From Moritella sp. (GTDB lineage: Bacteria; Pseudomonadota; Gammaproteobacteria; Enterobacterales; Moritellaceae): a DNA stretch of 45,293 nucleotides. Location of the stretch: NCBI RefSeq assembly GCF_013215705.1, contig NZ_JABSQR010000039.1:1-45293 (forward strand), in the 5' to 3' direction. Positions 16,305 through 24,918 of this stretch are shown in pieces. A program made the translations under genes and the position numbers. The notes beneath the pieces were generated by a model. It worked only from the letters and a program-made list of their open reading frames with translations, had not been told where the DNA came from and searched no databases. Every line of letters starts with the position of its first letter. Within the stretch, counting starts at the first letter, position 1.

Positions 16305-18707
16305 ATGGATAAAAATAAATCAAAATTAATACTCTGCATCAGTGCTGCTTTATGCACTAGCAGTGTATTTTCACAAGCGTTAGCAAGTACTGCAGTATCA
16401 ACCGCTGACGAGTCTGCGGGCATTGGACATACTCTTGTAACCGATACGCTAGATATCGACCATGTACAGGGTACAAAAATAATAACGATTGACAAAGCTG
16501 AACTGGATGCGACCTCACACCGTCATGCGGCGGAAATGCTACAAGATGCAACAAGTGTTTATACCCCGATGAGCTATGCTAACCCTATGCTAAGCGTCAA
16601 TATGCGAGGAGTACAAGATTTCGGCCGCGTAAATACCAATATTGACGGCATGCGCCAGAATTTTCAGCGAAGTGGTTATCAAGATCAAAATGGCTCTTTA
16701 ATGGTTGATCCTGAACTACTTCAGTCAATTAAGATTAATAAAGGACTGTCATCTGGTGCGGGAGGTTTGGGCACTATCGGTGGGCAAGTTAGCTTTAGAA
16801 CCGTTGATTTTGACGATGTGATCAAAGACGGTGATGATGGCGGTATTATTATCCGTGGTGAAACGGGTGTTGGTAAATGGTCAAACGGCAATAAAGTAAA
16901 ATCAAGCTTAACCGCAGGTTATAATATCACGGATAATGTTGCTGTTATGGGGGCTATTACCAAAACCAAAACCGATGATTACCGGATGGGAAAAAAAGGC
17001 AAAAGCATTATCGGTCCAGGGCGGGCTGACCGTTCATCAGGCCGTCGTACTCCAACGAAATTTGCGGTACCAGAACATCTCCTTGATACCTACAAAACAG
17101 GCTACTCGATAGAATCGGTATTAGGTAAAATACGCTGGAATATTACTGAACAGCAAAGCCTTAAGTTCAGTTATATAAAAACAAAATCTGAATTTAACGC
17201 CGTAGATTACGCGGCTTATTCAGGCACTTACCAGCAGTACTGGCTTTTTAAAACAAACAATAAAATAGCGAATGAAAATATTAGCCTTGATTATAGTTTT
17301 AAATCAGATAGTCCATGGTTGAATCTTAATGCTAAGGTGTATCGAGCAAATACTCAATTGGATGAATACTTCCCCAAATCACCGGACATTTCACAAGGCG
17401 CCCAAGGATACTGTCAAATGTTTCCTACTAAATTTTATTTCTCGACCGGTAAGCGCTGCTCTGCACAAACATCAACTTATGAAACAGACACTTATGGTCT
17501 AGTTGTCAATAACCAATCCTTTATTGATTTTGGTGATACGCTCTTTAGTGCTAATTATGGCTTTGAAGCTGCGCTTGATACAACTAAACCACGGGAGATC
17601 AACGGGCCCGACGGTGCTGCATCAGGTATCGCGTCCACACCAGACGGTCGCCGTGCATTAACAAGTATATACTTAGATAGTCGCCTTGATTATCAAGAAT
17701 GGTTATCTTTATTTGCCGGTGTTCGCTACGATAGATACAATTTACAGGGTGATGCTCGTGTAAACACTAAACTAGGAGACATTAACCCGGCGGGAATAGA
17801 TGAAACTTTCACGGTTGACAACACTGACACAGGTATTTCTCCTACGTTTGGTCTATCGTTACGTCCTTTTGATTTTATGGAAATAACATCTAATTATGGC
17901 AAAGGCTGGCGACCACCAAGTTTAACAGAGACCTTAATAGCGGGAGGAACACCTAACGTAGGCGCATTTGTATCCGCTCTTATTCCAAGCCCTGAACTTA
18001 AAGCTGAAACCTCAACGAACCTTGATCTAGGTTTAAAATTTAACTTTAACCAAGTGTTAACCCAGGATGACTCTTTAACACTTGCACTGTCTCATTACCG
18101 TACCAAAATTGATGATTATATGATTATGCATTTAGGTGTGATAACTAATGATAACAAAGGAACCACGACACAAGCATTTGTGAATAGAACCGAACCAGTG
18201 AAAATAAAAGGATCTGAATTAGCCATTAATTATGATGCAGGCTTTATTTATGGGGGTGTATCAGGCTCTGTCGTTGATGTTGATGAAGGATCGCAGTGTT
18301 ATAATCCGCATGTACTACCAGATGCAGTAGGGACGATTCCACAGAGTCCATGCGGTCGTACATTCTATTCTCCTTTTCCTAGTCAAGATAAGTTAACCGC
18401 TTATTTAGGTACTCGTTTATTACACAGAACTCTGGACGCCAGAGTCACCATGCGTAGGCTTTCCGATAGAAAGGGTCTTTTAGATATAAAACCTTTAAAA
18501 GAAGAACGACTCCTCGATGAAAGTTCAGGCATAGGTTACACCCGATGGGATTTAACCCTAAAGTATACGCCTGTTGAATCACTCGCCATTAGCTTATATG
18601 GCCGTAACCTCACCGATCAACAATACAGCAGCGCTCTTGGTGCATATCGAGGTGTGATCCAAGCCCCAGGGCGCAGTGTTGCAGTAGGCGTTCAATATCA
18701 GTTTTAA
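16305..18707 (+). CDS. hasR: TonB-dependent haem/hemophore receptor HasR
   Basis: An outer-membrane receptor that takes haem from the hemophore HasA and imports it with TonB energy. It has a signal peptide of about 28 residues (LILCISAALCTSSVFSQALA), a plug domain (about 55-180, with MLQDATSVYTPM and NMRGVQDFGRVNTNIDGMRQ) and a 22-strand-type barrel ending in the aromatic VGVQYQF. GWRPPSLTETL, as in HasR proteins, and a NPEL-like SPELKAE follow in the barrel. At 800 residues it is shorter than Serratia HasR (899) and lacks room for the N-terminal signalling domain that works with HasS/HasI, neither of which is encoded here. It is the first gene of the has operon. Confidence 0.9.
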   Translation: MDKNKSKLILCISAALCTSSVFSQALASTAVSTADESAGIGHTLVTDTLDIDHVQGTKIITIDKAELDATSHRHAAEMLQDATSVYTPMSYANPMLSVNMRGVQDFGRVNTNIDGMRQNFQRSGYQDQNGSLMVDPELLQSIKINKGLSSGAGGLGTIGGQVSFRTVDFDDVIKDGDDGGIIIRGETGVGKWSNGNKVKSSLTAGYNITDNVAVMGAITKTKTDDYRMGKKGKSIIGPGRADRSSGRRTPTKFAVPEHLLDTYKTGYSIESVLGKIRWNITEQQSLKFSYIKTKSEFNAVDYAAYSGTYQQYWLFKTNNKIANENISLDYSFKSDSPWLNLNAKVYRANTQLDEYFPKSPDISQGAQGYCQMFPTKFYFSTGKRCSAQTSTYETDTYGLVVNNQSFIDFGDTLFSANYGFEAALDTTKPREINGPDGAASGIASTPDGRRALTSIYLDSRLDYQEWLSLFAGVRYDRYNLQGDARVNTKLGDINPAGIDETFTVDNTDTGISPTFGLSLRPFDFMEITSNYGKGWRPPSLTETLIAGGTPNVGAFVSALIPSPELKAETSTNLDLGLKFNFNQVLTQDDSLTLALSHYRTKIDDYMIMHLGVITNDNKGTTTQAFVNRTEPVKIKGSELAINYDAGFIYGGVSGSVVDVDEGSQCYNPHVLPDAVGTIPQSPCGRTFYSPFPSQDKLTAYLGTRLLHRTLDARVTMRRLSDRKGLLDIKPLKEERLLDESSGIGYTRWDLTLKYTPVESLAISLYGRNLTDQQYSSALGAYRGVIQAPGRSVAVGVQYQF

Positions 18708-18742
18708 TTAAAACGACACTAAAATTTTTAGAACGACGAAAA

Positions 18743-18765
18743 CCATCCTGAATGTCTCAGGGTGG
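18743..18765 (+). other. hasR-hasA intercistronic hairpin
   Basis: A 9-bp stem (CCATCCTGA / TCAGGGTGG, one G-U pair) with a five-base loop lies between the hasR stop and the hasA ribosome binding site AAGGAAGG. No U tract follows, so an mRNA processing or stability element that raises hasA relative to hasR is more likely than termination. Confidence 0.5.
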
Positions 18766-18788
18766 AAAATACAAGGAAGGAATAACAC

Positions 18789-19394
18789 ATGTCACTTAAC
18801 TTAACTTTTACTGACACTTTTGTTAACACCGATTTCAATAATGATGGTATTAACAATAATACTTTGAATGATTATTTTGGTTCACTTTCAGGAACCATGT
18901 CTTTTAGCCCGTTTGCATTATTTGGTTCATTTAATGGCGGTACTTTTTCGGGTTCTCAATTTGGATTAGAAACCAACAAATCAGGTTCAGATAATGCCTT
19001 TGTCGCTTCTGCTGCGGATGGTGACAGCATAACCTATAGCTTTTTCTCTAACCCTAGCCATACCCTATATGGAGAGTTAGACAGTCTGGATCTTGGCGTT
19101 GGATTAGACAAATCTGGCCCAGAATGGAGCACAGACAGCTCTATGCTGGGTATTAATGGCTTATCTGAATTTATCAATGATGGAAGAGACGATGCCGGAA
19201 ATGTTATTGCGCGAACTACCGGTAACAACGACGTGCATAATATCGTTTGGGGGTTAATGCATGGTGATACATCGGCACTAGCAACGGTAATGAGTGATGC
19301 AGGCGTTGATCTTAATGGCGCAATTACAACTGCAGGTACTGTGAGTTATGCCGCTGCTGCAGAAGCAGCTGATATGATGGAACTTGCCGCTTAA
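18789..19394 (+). CDS. hasA: Secreted haem-binding hemophore HasA
   Basis: A 201-residue extracellular protein that captures haem and passes it to HasR. The core motif is ITYSFFSNPSHTLYGELDSLDLG. Tyr83 and His91 correspond to the axial ligand Tyr75 and its partner His83 of the Serratia protein (same spacing of eight). VHNIVWGLMHGDTSAL and the C-terminal ELAA tail, part of the uncleaved type I secretion signal, are also conserved. There is no N-terminal signal peptide, as expected. No histidine occurs before residue 91, so the second axial ligand His32 of Serratia HasA is missing. A strong ribosome binding site AAGGAAGG lies eight bases before the ATG. Confidence 0.93.
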   Translation: MSLNLTFTDTFVNTDFNNDGINNNTLNDYFGSLSGTMSFSPFALFGSFNGGTFSGSQFGLETNKSGSDNAFVASAADGDSITYSFFSNPSHTLYGELDSLDLGVGLDKSGPEWSTDSSMLGINGLSEFINDGRDDAGNVIARTTGNNDVHNIVWGLMHGDTSALATVMSDAGVDLNGAITTAGTVSYAAAAEAADMMELAA

Positions 19395-19405
19395 TTTATA
19401 ATGAC

Positions 19406-19430
19406 AAAGCCAGCTAGTTTAGCTGGCTTT
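19406..19430 (+). terminator. Attenuating terminator between hasA and hasD
   Basis: A 10-bp perfect stem AAAGCCAGCT / AGCTGGCTTT with a five-base loop is followed by TATTAT, and lies 16 bp before hasD. As hasD and hasE have no other obvious promoter, partial read-through would give much hemophore and little transporter. Confidence 0.75.
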
Positions 19431-19446
19431 TATTATCTGAGATATT

Positions 19447-21192
19447 ATGAATCAACACGGTTTTTTAAAAATATATCTGACACGCTCAAAGCGAATATTA
19501 GCGCATATCGCCTGCTTTACTGCAGTGACAAATATTCTTATGCTAGTACCGTCTATTTATATGCTGCAAATCTATGACCGAGTGCTATCTTCGGGTAATA
19601 CCTTTACTTTATGGATGCTCACGATATTAATGATTTCACTGATATTCTTGATCGGTGGATTGGAATATATCAGACAAATTGTATTACTTTATTTGGGTAG
19701 CGGATTAGATAAAGAAACAGCACCACGAGTTTACAGTGCGGTTTTTCAACAAAAATTGACTGGCAGTAGCCAGGCTCAAGTTAATGCACTGGATGATTTA
19801 AGTACGTTACGCCAGTTTATTACCGGACAGGCCCCAGCGGCATTTTTTGATCTACCTTGGTTTCCAATCTACCTCATTGTACTATATTCCTTCCATCCTT
19901 TACTCGGACATTTTGCATTATGCAGTGCAGCAATATTGGTACTATTTGCCTATCTAAATGAAAAACTTGCCGCAAATTATATGGAAAAGGCAATGTTGGT
20001 TGGAATGGCTGCAAATTACCAATTTCAAACTCAACTACAACATGTTGAAAGTGCACATGCGTTAGGCATCAGAAAAAACCTACAAGCTCGCTGGCTTGGT
20101 TTTCAAGAAAGTTTTATCGAATCATTTGTCGGCGGTTCTAAGCGCACCACCGCATTCACACATATGTCTAAAAGCCTACGTATGATAGTGCAGTCGGGCG
20201 TACTCGGTCTAGGCGCCTGGCTGGTTATTGAAGGACAGATTACTGCCGGGATGATGATTGCAGCATCAATCCTACTCGGTCGAGTATTAGCACCTGTAGA
20301 TCAATTAATTATGGCATGGAAACAGTGGATATCGGCTCGTCATGCTTATGCTAGGCTAAACGACCTACTCTCAGGTACCGAGCTTAAAAAAACTAAAATA
20401 GCCTTACCAGCACCAACTGGAGCACTGACAGTATCTGGATTAGTTTCAGCACCACCGGGCGTTAATGTCGCGACACTGCGCGGGATTAGTTTTGCATTAC
20501 AGCCAGGCGATATTTTAGCTGTCAGCGGTGATTCGGGTTCAGGAAAGTCAACGCTTGCCAGAGTGCTATTGAATATCTGGCCAGCCGCACAGGGGAAGAT
20601 CTATCTCGACAAATCAGAAATTAAACACTGGGATCAACAAGAACTAAGTCAATATCTTGGTTATGTGTCACAGGATTCTGAACTGTTCTCCGGATCAATC
20701 CGAGCAAATATTTCCCGGATGGCCGATGATAACGATGAGGCAGTAATTAAGGCTGCCCAAGAGGCTAGAGCTCACGAACTGATTATGTCTCTGCCTCAGG
20801 GTTACGAAACAATATTAGGTGAAAATGGCCGCGGTCTATCCGGAGGTCAAAAACAAAAAATAGCGCTCGCAAGAGCATGTTATTTACAACCTAAAATCAT
20901 CATATTAGATGAACCAGATACCAGTTTAGATAAGCAGGCGCTTGCAGAATTAAAGCAGATACTACAGTCATGGTCTAAACAACAGGTTACGATCATATTG
21001 ATAAGCCATGATACAGACCTAATATCAATTGCCAATAAATCTCTAGCCCTGAAACAGGGAATGCAGACCTTCTTTGGTGATAACCCTTCATTCAAGAAAA
21101 CAACAAGGTCATTATCAACCAGTTATCCTTCAGCATCGAATATAAGTATTAGCTTTAAACATACGCTACCTAAGGAACAAGCTAATGGATAG
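19447..21192 (+). CDS. hasD: Type I secretion ABC exporter for HasA
   Basis: The inner-membrane ATPase that drives HasA out of the cell. The 581 residues match the PrtD/HasD family. There are about six transmembrane helices in residues 20-310, beginning IACFTAVTNILMLVPSIYMLQIYDRVL, the usual PrtD start. The nucleotide-binding domain carries Walker A GDSGSGKST (about 361-369), the ABC signature LSGGQKQKI and Walker B IIILDEPD. There is no N-terminal C39 peptidase domain, consistent with a C-terminal, uncleaved signal on the substrate. The ribosome binding site is weak. The stop overlaps hasE by 8 bp. Confidence 0.92.
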   Translation: MNQHGFLKIYLTRSKRILAHIACFTAVTNILMLVPSIYMLQIYDRVLSSGNTFTLWMLTILMISLIFLIGGLEYIRQIVLLYLGSGLDKETAPRVYSAVFQQKLTGSSQAQVNALDDLSTLRQFITGQAPAAFFDLPWFPIYLIVLYSFHPLLGHFALCSAAILVLFAYLNEKLAANYMEKAMLVGMAANYQFQTQLQHVESAHALGIRKNLQARWLGFQESFIESFVGGSKRTTAFTHMSKSLRMIVQSGVLGLGAWLVIEGQITAGMMIAASILLGRVLAPVDQLIMAWKQWISARHAYARLNDLLSGTELKKTKIALPAPTGALTVSGLVSAPPGVNVATLRGISFALQPGDILAVSGDSGSGKSTLARVLLNIWPAAQGKIYLDKSEIKHWDQQELSQYLGYVSQDSELFSGSIRANISRMADDNDEAVIKAAQEARAHELIMSLPQGYETILGENGRGLSGGQKQKIALARACYLQPKIIILDEPDTSLDKQALAELKQILQSWSKQQVTIILISHDTDLISIANKSLALKQGMQTFFGDNPSFKKTTRSLSTSYPSASNISISFKHTLPKEQANG

Positions 21193-22492
21193 TTCAAATG
21201 CAGTAACTGATGTGATAACAAAATGGCTAATATCTGGCTGGTATATTGTATTGTTTGGATTTTTAGGTTTTATTATCTGGGCAACACTTGCACCTTTAGA
21301 TCAAGGTGTACCTCTGCCTGCATTTGTGGTCGTATCTGGTGACAGACAAGAGATTCAATCTCTGAATGTTGGTCGTGTAACAGCACTGCCGGTTCAGGAA
21401 GGCCAGTTCGTACAGCAGGGGCAACTATTAATTCAGTTGGACGATGCACCATTACGCTCAAAGCTAAATGCGAATCTGGTTCAGTATATAACCAAAAATG
21501 CAGTACGGTTAAGACTGCAATCAGAAAAACAAATGACAAGTGATATTGTGTGGTCAAAAGAGTTACAACAACTGGCAAGTGAGTCTCAAGTTAGCCAAGA
21601 GATTATGACTCTGCAACAAACGCTGTTATTAAGTAATCAAGCCAATTACAAGAATTCTATCGATGCCCTTCAGCAAGAAGTTAATAGTTTAACAGCCACT
21701 AAAGAAGGATTATTTTTAAGCCTTGAAAGTCGTAAAAAAGAAAGCGCGGTTCTGAATAAACAGTTTGAAAGTTATCAGTTATTACTTAAAAAAGGCTATG
21801 CCTCTGAATCAATAAAATGGGAAGCCGAGCGCACTTTAGCAAAAGTAGAGAGTGAAACCGCCAATTTACAAGGCCAAGTAAATACGGTTATTCATAATAT
21901 TGCCCGAGCACAAGCAAACCGTGAACAATTTAAAACCCATAAGCAACTGAAAATAAATGAAGAACTTGCGGACGTTAGCTTGGCAGCTGAAGTTATCAAG
22001 GAACAGCGAAATCAACTACAGTTACAATTGAAAAACACCACATTACGAGCCCCGATTGCAGGTACTATCGTCGGTTTAAAAGTGTTTCGGGCAGGTAAAG
22101 TTGTGAATGCCGGGGATATATTGATGGAAATTGTACCAGTCGACTCACCACTCGTCATACAAGCACAACTGCCTATTTCACTGCGGGATAAAGTTTTTAT
22201 TAATGCACCTGTGGATTTGAGTTTTGTGGCATTTAGTCAGTCAACCACCCCCAAAGTATCTGGAATATTAACTAAAATAGCGGCAGACAGTTTACGTGAC
22301 CAGTATACGGGCGAGTATTTTTATCAATTAGAAGCGAAACTCAACGATGATGCAAAACAGCAATTAACTGGTCTCAAAATAGAGCCCGGCATGCCGGTAC
22401 AGATTTTTGTGAAAACAGGTGAACGTAGTCTCATGAATTATCTCTTAAAACCCTTGTATGATCGGTTAAATATAACGTTTTCTGAGGGGTGA
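21185..22492 (+). CDS. hasE: Type I secretion membrane-fusion protein for HasA
   Basis: A periplasmic adaptor linking HasD to a TolC-type outer-membrane channel. The 435 residues comprise a short cytoplasmic N-terminus, one transmembrane helix (about 17-37, WYIVLFGFLGFIIWATLA), a lipoyl-like half-motif (VGRVTALPVQEGQFVQQGQLLIQLD), a long coiled coil (about 100-270) and the second lipoyl half with TTLRAPIAGTIVGLKVF, then a beta-barrel domain. This is the HlyD/PrtE layout. The start overlaps the hasD stop. No tolC/hasF gene follows, so the outer-membrane partner must be encoded elsewhere. Confidence 0.92.
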   Translation: MDSSNAVTDVITKWLISGWYIVLFGFLGFIIWATLAPLDQGVPLPAFVVVSGDRQEIQSLNVGRVTALPVQEGQFVQQGQLLIQLDDAPLRSKLNANLVQYITKNAVRLRLQSEKQMTSDIVWSKELQQLASESQVSQEIMTLQQTLLLSNQANYKNSIDALQQEVNSLTATKEGLFLSLESRKKESAVLNKQFESYQLLLKKGYASESIKWEAERTLAKVESETANLQGQVNTVIHNIARAQANREQFKTHKQLKINEELADVSLAAEVIKEQRNQLQLQLKNTTLRAPIAGTIVGLKVFRAGKVVNAGDILMEIVPVDSPLVIQAQLPISLRDKVFINAPVDLSFVAFSQSTTPKVSGILTKIAADSLRDQYTGEYFYQLEAKLNDDAKQQLTGLKIEPGMPVQIFVKTGERSLMNYLLKPLYDRLNITFSEG

Positions 22493-22531
22493 ATATTAAT
22501 AATTTTAGATAAATCCACTGTACTTAAATCC

Positions 22532-22578
22532 ACTGTACTTAAACCAATTAAGACTCACTTAACTGGTCTAAGTACAGT
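22532..22578. terminator. Long bidirectional terminator between hasE and cobM
   Basis: A 21-bp stem with two mismatches (arms 22532-22552 and 22558-22578, five-base loop) separates convergent hasE and cobM. The left arm is bordered by a duplicate of AAATCCACTGTACTT just upstream. Read on the minus strand it is preceded by A/T-rich sequence on both sides, and an AAAAAATAG run follows on the plus strand. Confidence 0.75.
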
Positions 22579-22592
22579 AAAAAATAGCGCTA

Positions 22593-23354
22593 TTATTTCA
22601 CTGGCGGACGGTAAATATGTGGCTGGTCTTTATCGTATAAATACGAATCATCAAACTTCTCAGTGCCGAGTACATGACCCACTAAAATAAGTGACGTCAG
22701 GGTAAACTTCTTCGCTCTGACCTTTTCGACAATGTCTTTTAACGTACCAGTGACTTTGTCTTGATCTGGCCATGAAGTACGGTAGCAAACGGCCACAGGG
22801 CAATCTTCACCATAGAACGGGAGCAGTTCATCAACAATTTTTGCTATCTTAGTCACGCCTAAATGGATCGCGAGAGTCGCGCCACTGGCTGCTAATGCAG
22901 GTAAACGCTCACGCTCAGGGAATGGGGTTTTGCCTTCATAACGGGTAAAAATAATAGTTTGTGATACCCCAGATAAAGTTAACTCTTTACGTAACCACGC
23001 TGCCGATGCAGCTGTTGCAGTCACCCCGGGGATCACTAGATAATCGATATCCAATTGCTCTAAGCGGCGGATCTGTTCGCCAATCGCGCCGTATAAAGAA
23101 GGATCACCAGAATGCACGCGAGCAACGTCTTTACCTGCGGCATCCGCCACCCGGATATGTTCAATGATCTCATCCAAGGCGATAGGCGCGGTATCAATGA
23201 TCTGCTCAGCAGTCTCTTCCACATCCGCAAATAATGCCCGGGGCACCAATGAACCTGCATATAAAATAACTGGGCAGTTATTAATTAGTTTCTGCCCTTT
23301 GACCGTGATCAACTCGGGATCACCCGGTCCTGCACCGATGAAATAAACTGTCAT
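22593..23354 (-). CDS. cobM: Precorrin-4 / cobalt-precorrin-4 C11-methyltransferase
   Basis: A SAM-dependent methylase of the corrin ring at C11 (CbiF in the cobalt-early route). The 253 residues match the family exactly. YFIGAGPGDPELITVKG at the N-terminus is the SAM-binding G-rich loop. YAGSLVP, HSGDPSLYGAIGEQ and VIPGVTATAASAAWLRKELTLS are CobM/CbiF-specific, and TRYEGKTPFPERE follows. It is the last gene of the long minus-strand operon, and its start overlaps the cobJ stop by 4 bp. Because the pathway here appears to be the early-cobalt one, the substrate is probably cobalt-precorrin-4. Confidence 0.95.
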   Translation of the reverse strand: MTVYFIGAGPGDPELITVKGQKLINNCPVILYAGSLVPRALFADVEETAEQIIDTAPIALDEIIEHIRVADAAGKDVARVHSGDPSLYGAIGEQIRRLEQLDIDYLVIPGVTATAASAAWLRKELTLSGVSQTIIFTRYEGKTPFPERERLPALAASGATLAIHLGVTKIAKIVDELLPFYGEDCPVAVCYRTSWPDQDKVTGTLKDIVEKVRAKKFTLTSLILVGHVLGTEKFDDSYLYDKDQPHIYRPPVK

Positions 23355-24127
23355 AATTTTTTATTATATCCTCGCGGTGTATAAATCCATTCTTTTTGGC
23401 CGTTGATGATATGACGAGACTGACTATTACCCACCGTCACCATAGTGAACATATCAACATCATCAGAATGTAGTTTATCTAATGTGGTCAGGGTAATACT
23501 TTCATCTTCACGAGTAAGTTGACGTCCTAATAATACTGGCGTATTGGCAGGGCGATATTGCAGTAAAATATCTCGCGCGGTATTAATCTGCCAATCACGT
23601 TTTTTCGATCTTGGGTTATAAAACGACACCACAAAATCCCCAGTACCACAGCTATGGATACGTTTCTCGATGGTTTCCCAAGGGGTTAATAAATCCGATA
23701 ACGAGATAGTACAAAAATCATGACCTAACATAGCGCCAACACGACTGGCACCGGCTTGCATTGCCGAAATACCGGGTACCACTTCAATATCCACATCTAA
23801 CCACTCAGGGTGATCTTCTAACCCTTGCAACTGGCGATCTAATAATTCAAATACCAAGGTAGCCATCGCATAAATACCGATATCACCACTTGATACTAAC
23901 GCCGTATCTTTACCACTGGCGGTTAAACTCAATGCTAAACGAGCACGATCAATTTCTTGTCCGAGTGGCAAATCATGATGGATTTTACCATCACAAATCT
24001 CACCTAATAAATCCAGATACAAGCCATAAGCCACTAAATCGGTACTGGCTTTAATGGCAGCTATCGCCTTTGGTGCAACCAGGTCTTTATCACCTGGTCC
24101 GGTACCAATTAAAAATAATTTACTCAT
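23351..24127 (-). CDS. cobJ: Precorrin-3B / cobalt-precorrin-3 C17-methyltransferase
   Basis: A SAM-dependent enzyme that methylates C17 and contracts the ring (CbiH when the cobalt form is used). The 258 residues carry the N-terminal IGTGPGDKDLVAPKA loop, VSSGDIGIYAMATLVFE, VVPGISAMQAGASRVGAMLGHDFCTISLSDLLTPW and FYNPRSKKRDWQ, which are diagnostic of CobJ/CbiH. It has no C-terminal ferredoxin-like extension of the kind found in some CbiH60 forms. It is coupled by 4-bp overlaps to cbiG upstream and cobM downstream. No CobG mono-oxygenase is present, so precorrin-3B cannot be made here and the cobalt substrate is inferred. Confidence 0.95.
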   Translation of the reverse strand: MSKLFLIGTGPGDKDLVAPKAIAAIKASTDLVAYGLYLDLLGEICDGKIHHDLPLGQEIDRARLALSLTASGKDTALVSSGDIGIYAMATLVFELLDRQLQGLEDHPEWLDVDIEVVPGISAMQAGASRVGAMLGHDFCTISLSDLLTPWETIEKRIHSCGTGDFVVSFYNPRSKKRDWQINTARDILLQYRPANTPVLLGRQLTREDESITLTTLDKLHSDDVDMFTMVTVGNSQSRHIINGQKEWIYTPRGYNKKL

Positions 24128-24915
24128 TTCATCACCTTTGTTACTGCGCTATTTTTGCTTGGATATGCTCTGGCTATTGCGCAGGTAGCTACCGCTGATT
24201 TTTGCTTGGTTAAAATTAATTCACCTTGTTGTTGGGTGATCTGCTGTACATCAAACAAGGCCGCCGATTCAGCGACCCCATATACTCCAACAACACTGTA
24301 TACATAATCTGATTTAGTACTTAATAAGTCTTCCATTTCTCGTAACTGGTATTTATCCCAAGTAACAAAAGGTTTATCAATCTGTTTTGCTAATGCAATT
24401 AAACCGAGTTCATCAGCTTTAATATCAATGCTGTTAATATGACTGATTTGCGCTAAGGTTAAATTTGCTTGCGCTAAACAAGTCATTAATAATTCATGTA
24501 ACTTATCTACTGGACAATGTCGCTCACAGCCCATACCAACACTGTACACCGGAGCCAAATAAGGATTAGCGGTGGTCATCACTAATTGCGCCTCAATCAA
24601 ACTGGCAATATTATCAGCCCAGTCATTAGCGCCACCTTCATGACCGGATAATAACGGGATCACAAACTGCCCTGCTTCATCTAATACCAATACCGCGGGA
24701 TCAGTATTTTTATGCCTTAATACGGGCGCTAATGTCCGCACCGCAATACCCGTCGCACAGATCAAAATCAGCCGTTCTCCGGCTTGAAATGCCTGCTGCA
24801 CCTGTGCCGTGAACGGTTTTGGTTTAAACCAGATATCGCTTTGCTCAGGCAGTAGTTGCTGGATTTGTTTCGCTAGCTTTTCGCCCGCTTCCGTTAACGC
24901 CACAATACGGATCAT
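24124..24915 (-). CDS. cbiG: Cobalt-precorrin-5A hydrolase CbiG, short form
   Basis: Opens the lactone ring and releases acetaldehyde in the oxygen-independent pathway. The N-terminal domain (about 1-120) has LILICATGIAVRTLAPVLRHK and LLSGHEGGANDWADNIA. The C-terminal CobE-like domain (about 130-263) starts at YSVGMGCERHCPVDKL and contains ELGLIALA and VVGVYGVAESAAL. The junction passes directly from VMTTAN to the C-terminal domain, so the middle domain of the 351-residue Salmonella CbiG is absent, giving 263 residues. The gene overlaps cobJ by 4 bp and lies 3 bp after cobI. It is one of the marker genes for the cobalt-early route. Confidence 0.92.
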   Translation of the reverse strand: MIRIVALTEAGEKLAKQIQQLLPEQSDIWFKPKPFTAQVQQAFQAGERLILICATGIAVRTLAPVLRHKNTDPAVLVLDEAGQFVIPLLSGHEGGANDWADNIASLIEAQLVMTTANPYLAPVYSVGMGCERHCPVDKLHELLMTCLAQANLTLAQISHINSIDIKADELGLIALAKQIDKPFVTWDKYQLREMEDLLSTKSDYVYSVVGVYGVAESAALFDVQQITQQQGELILTKQKSAVATCAIARAYPSKNSAVTKVMK

Positions 24916-24918
24916 GGT

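Noticed and set aside
16130-16312. Open frame of 60 codons upstream of hasR
   Set aside because: It covers the candidate promoter and Fur site and runs into the hasR start; its product is unlike any known protein.
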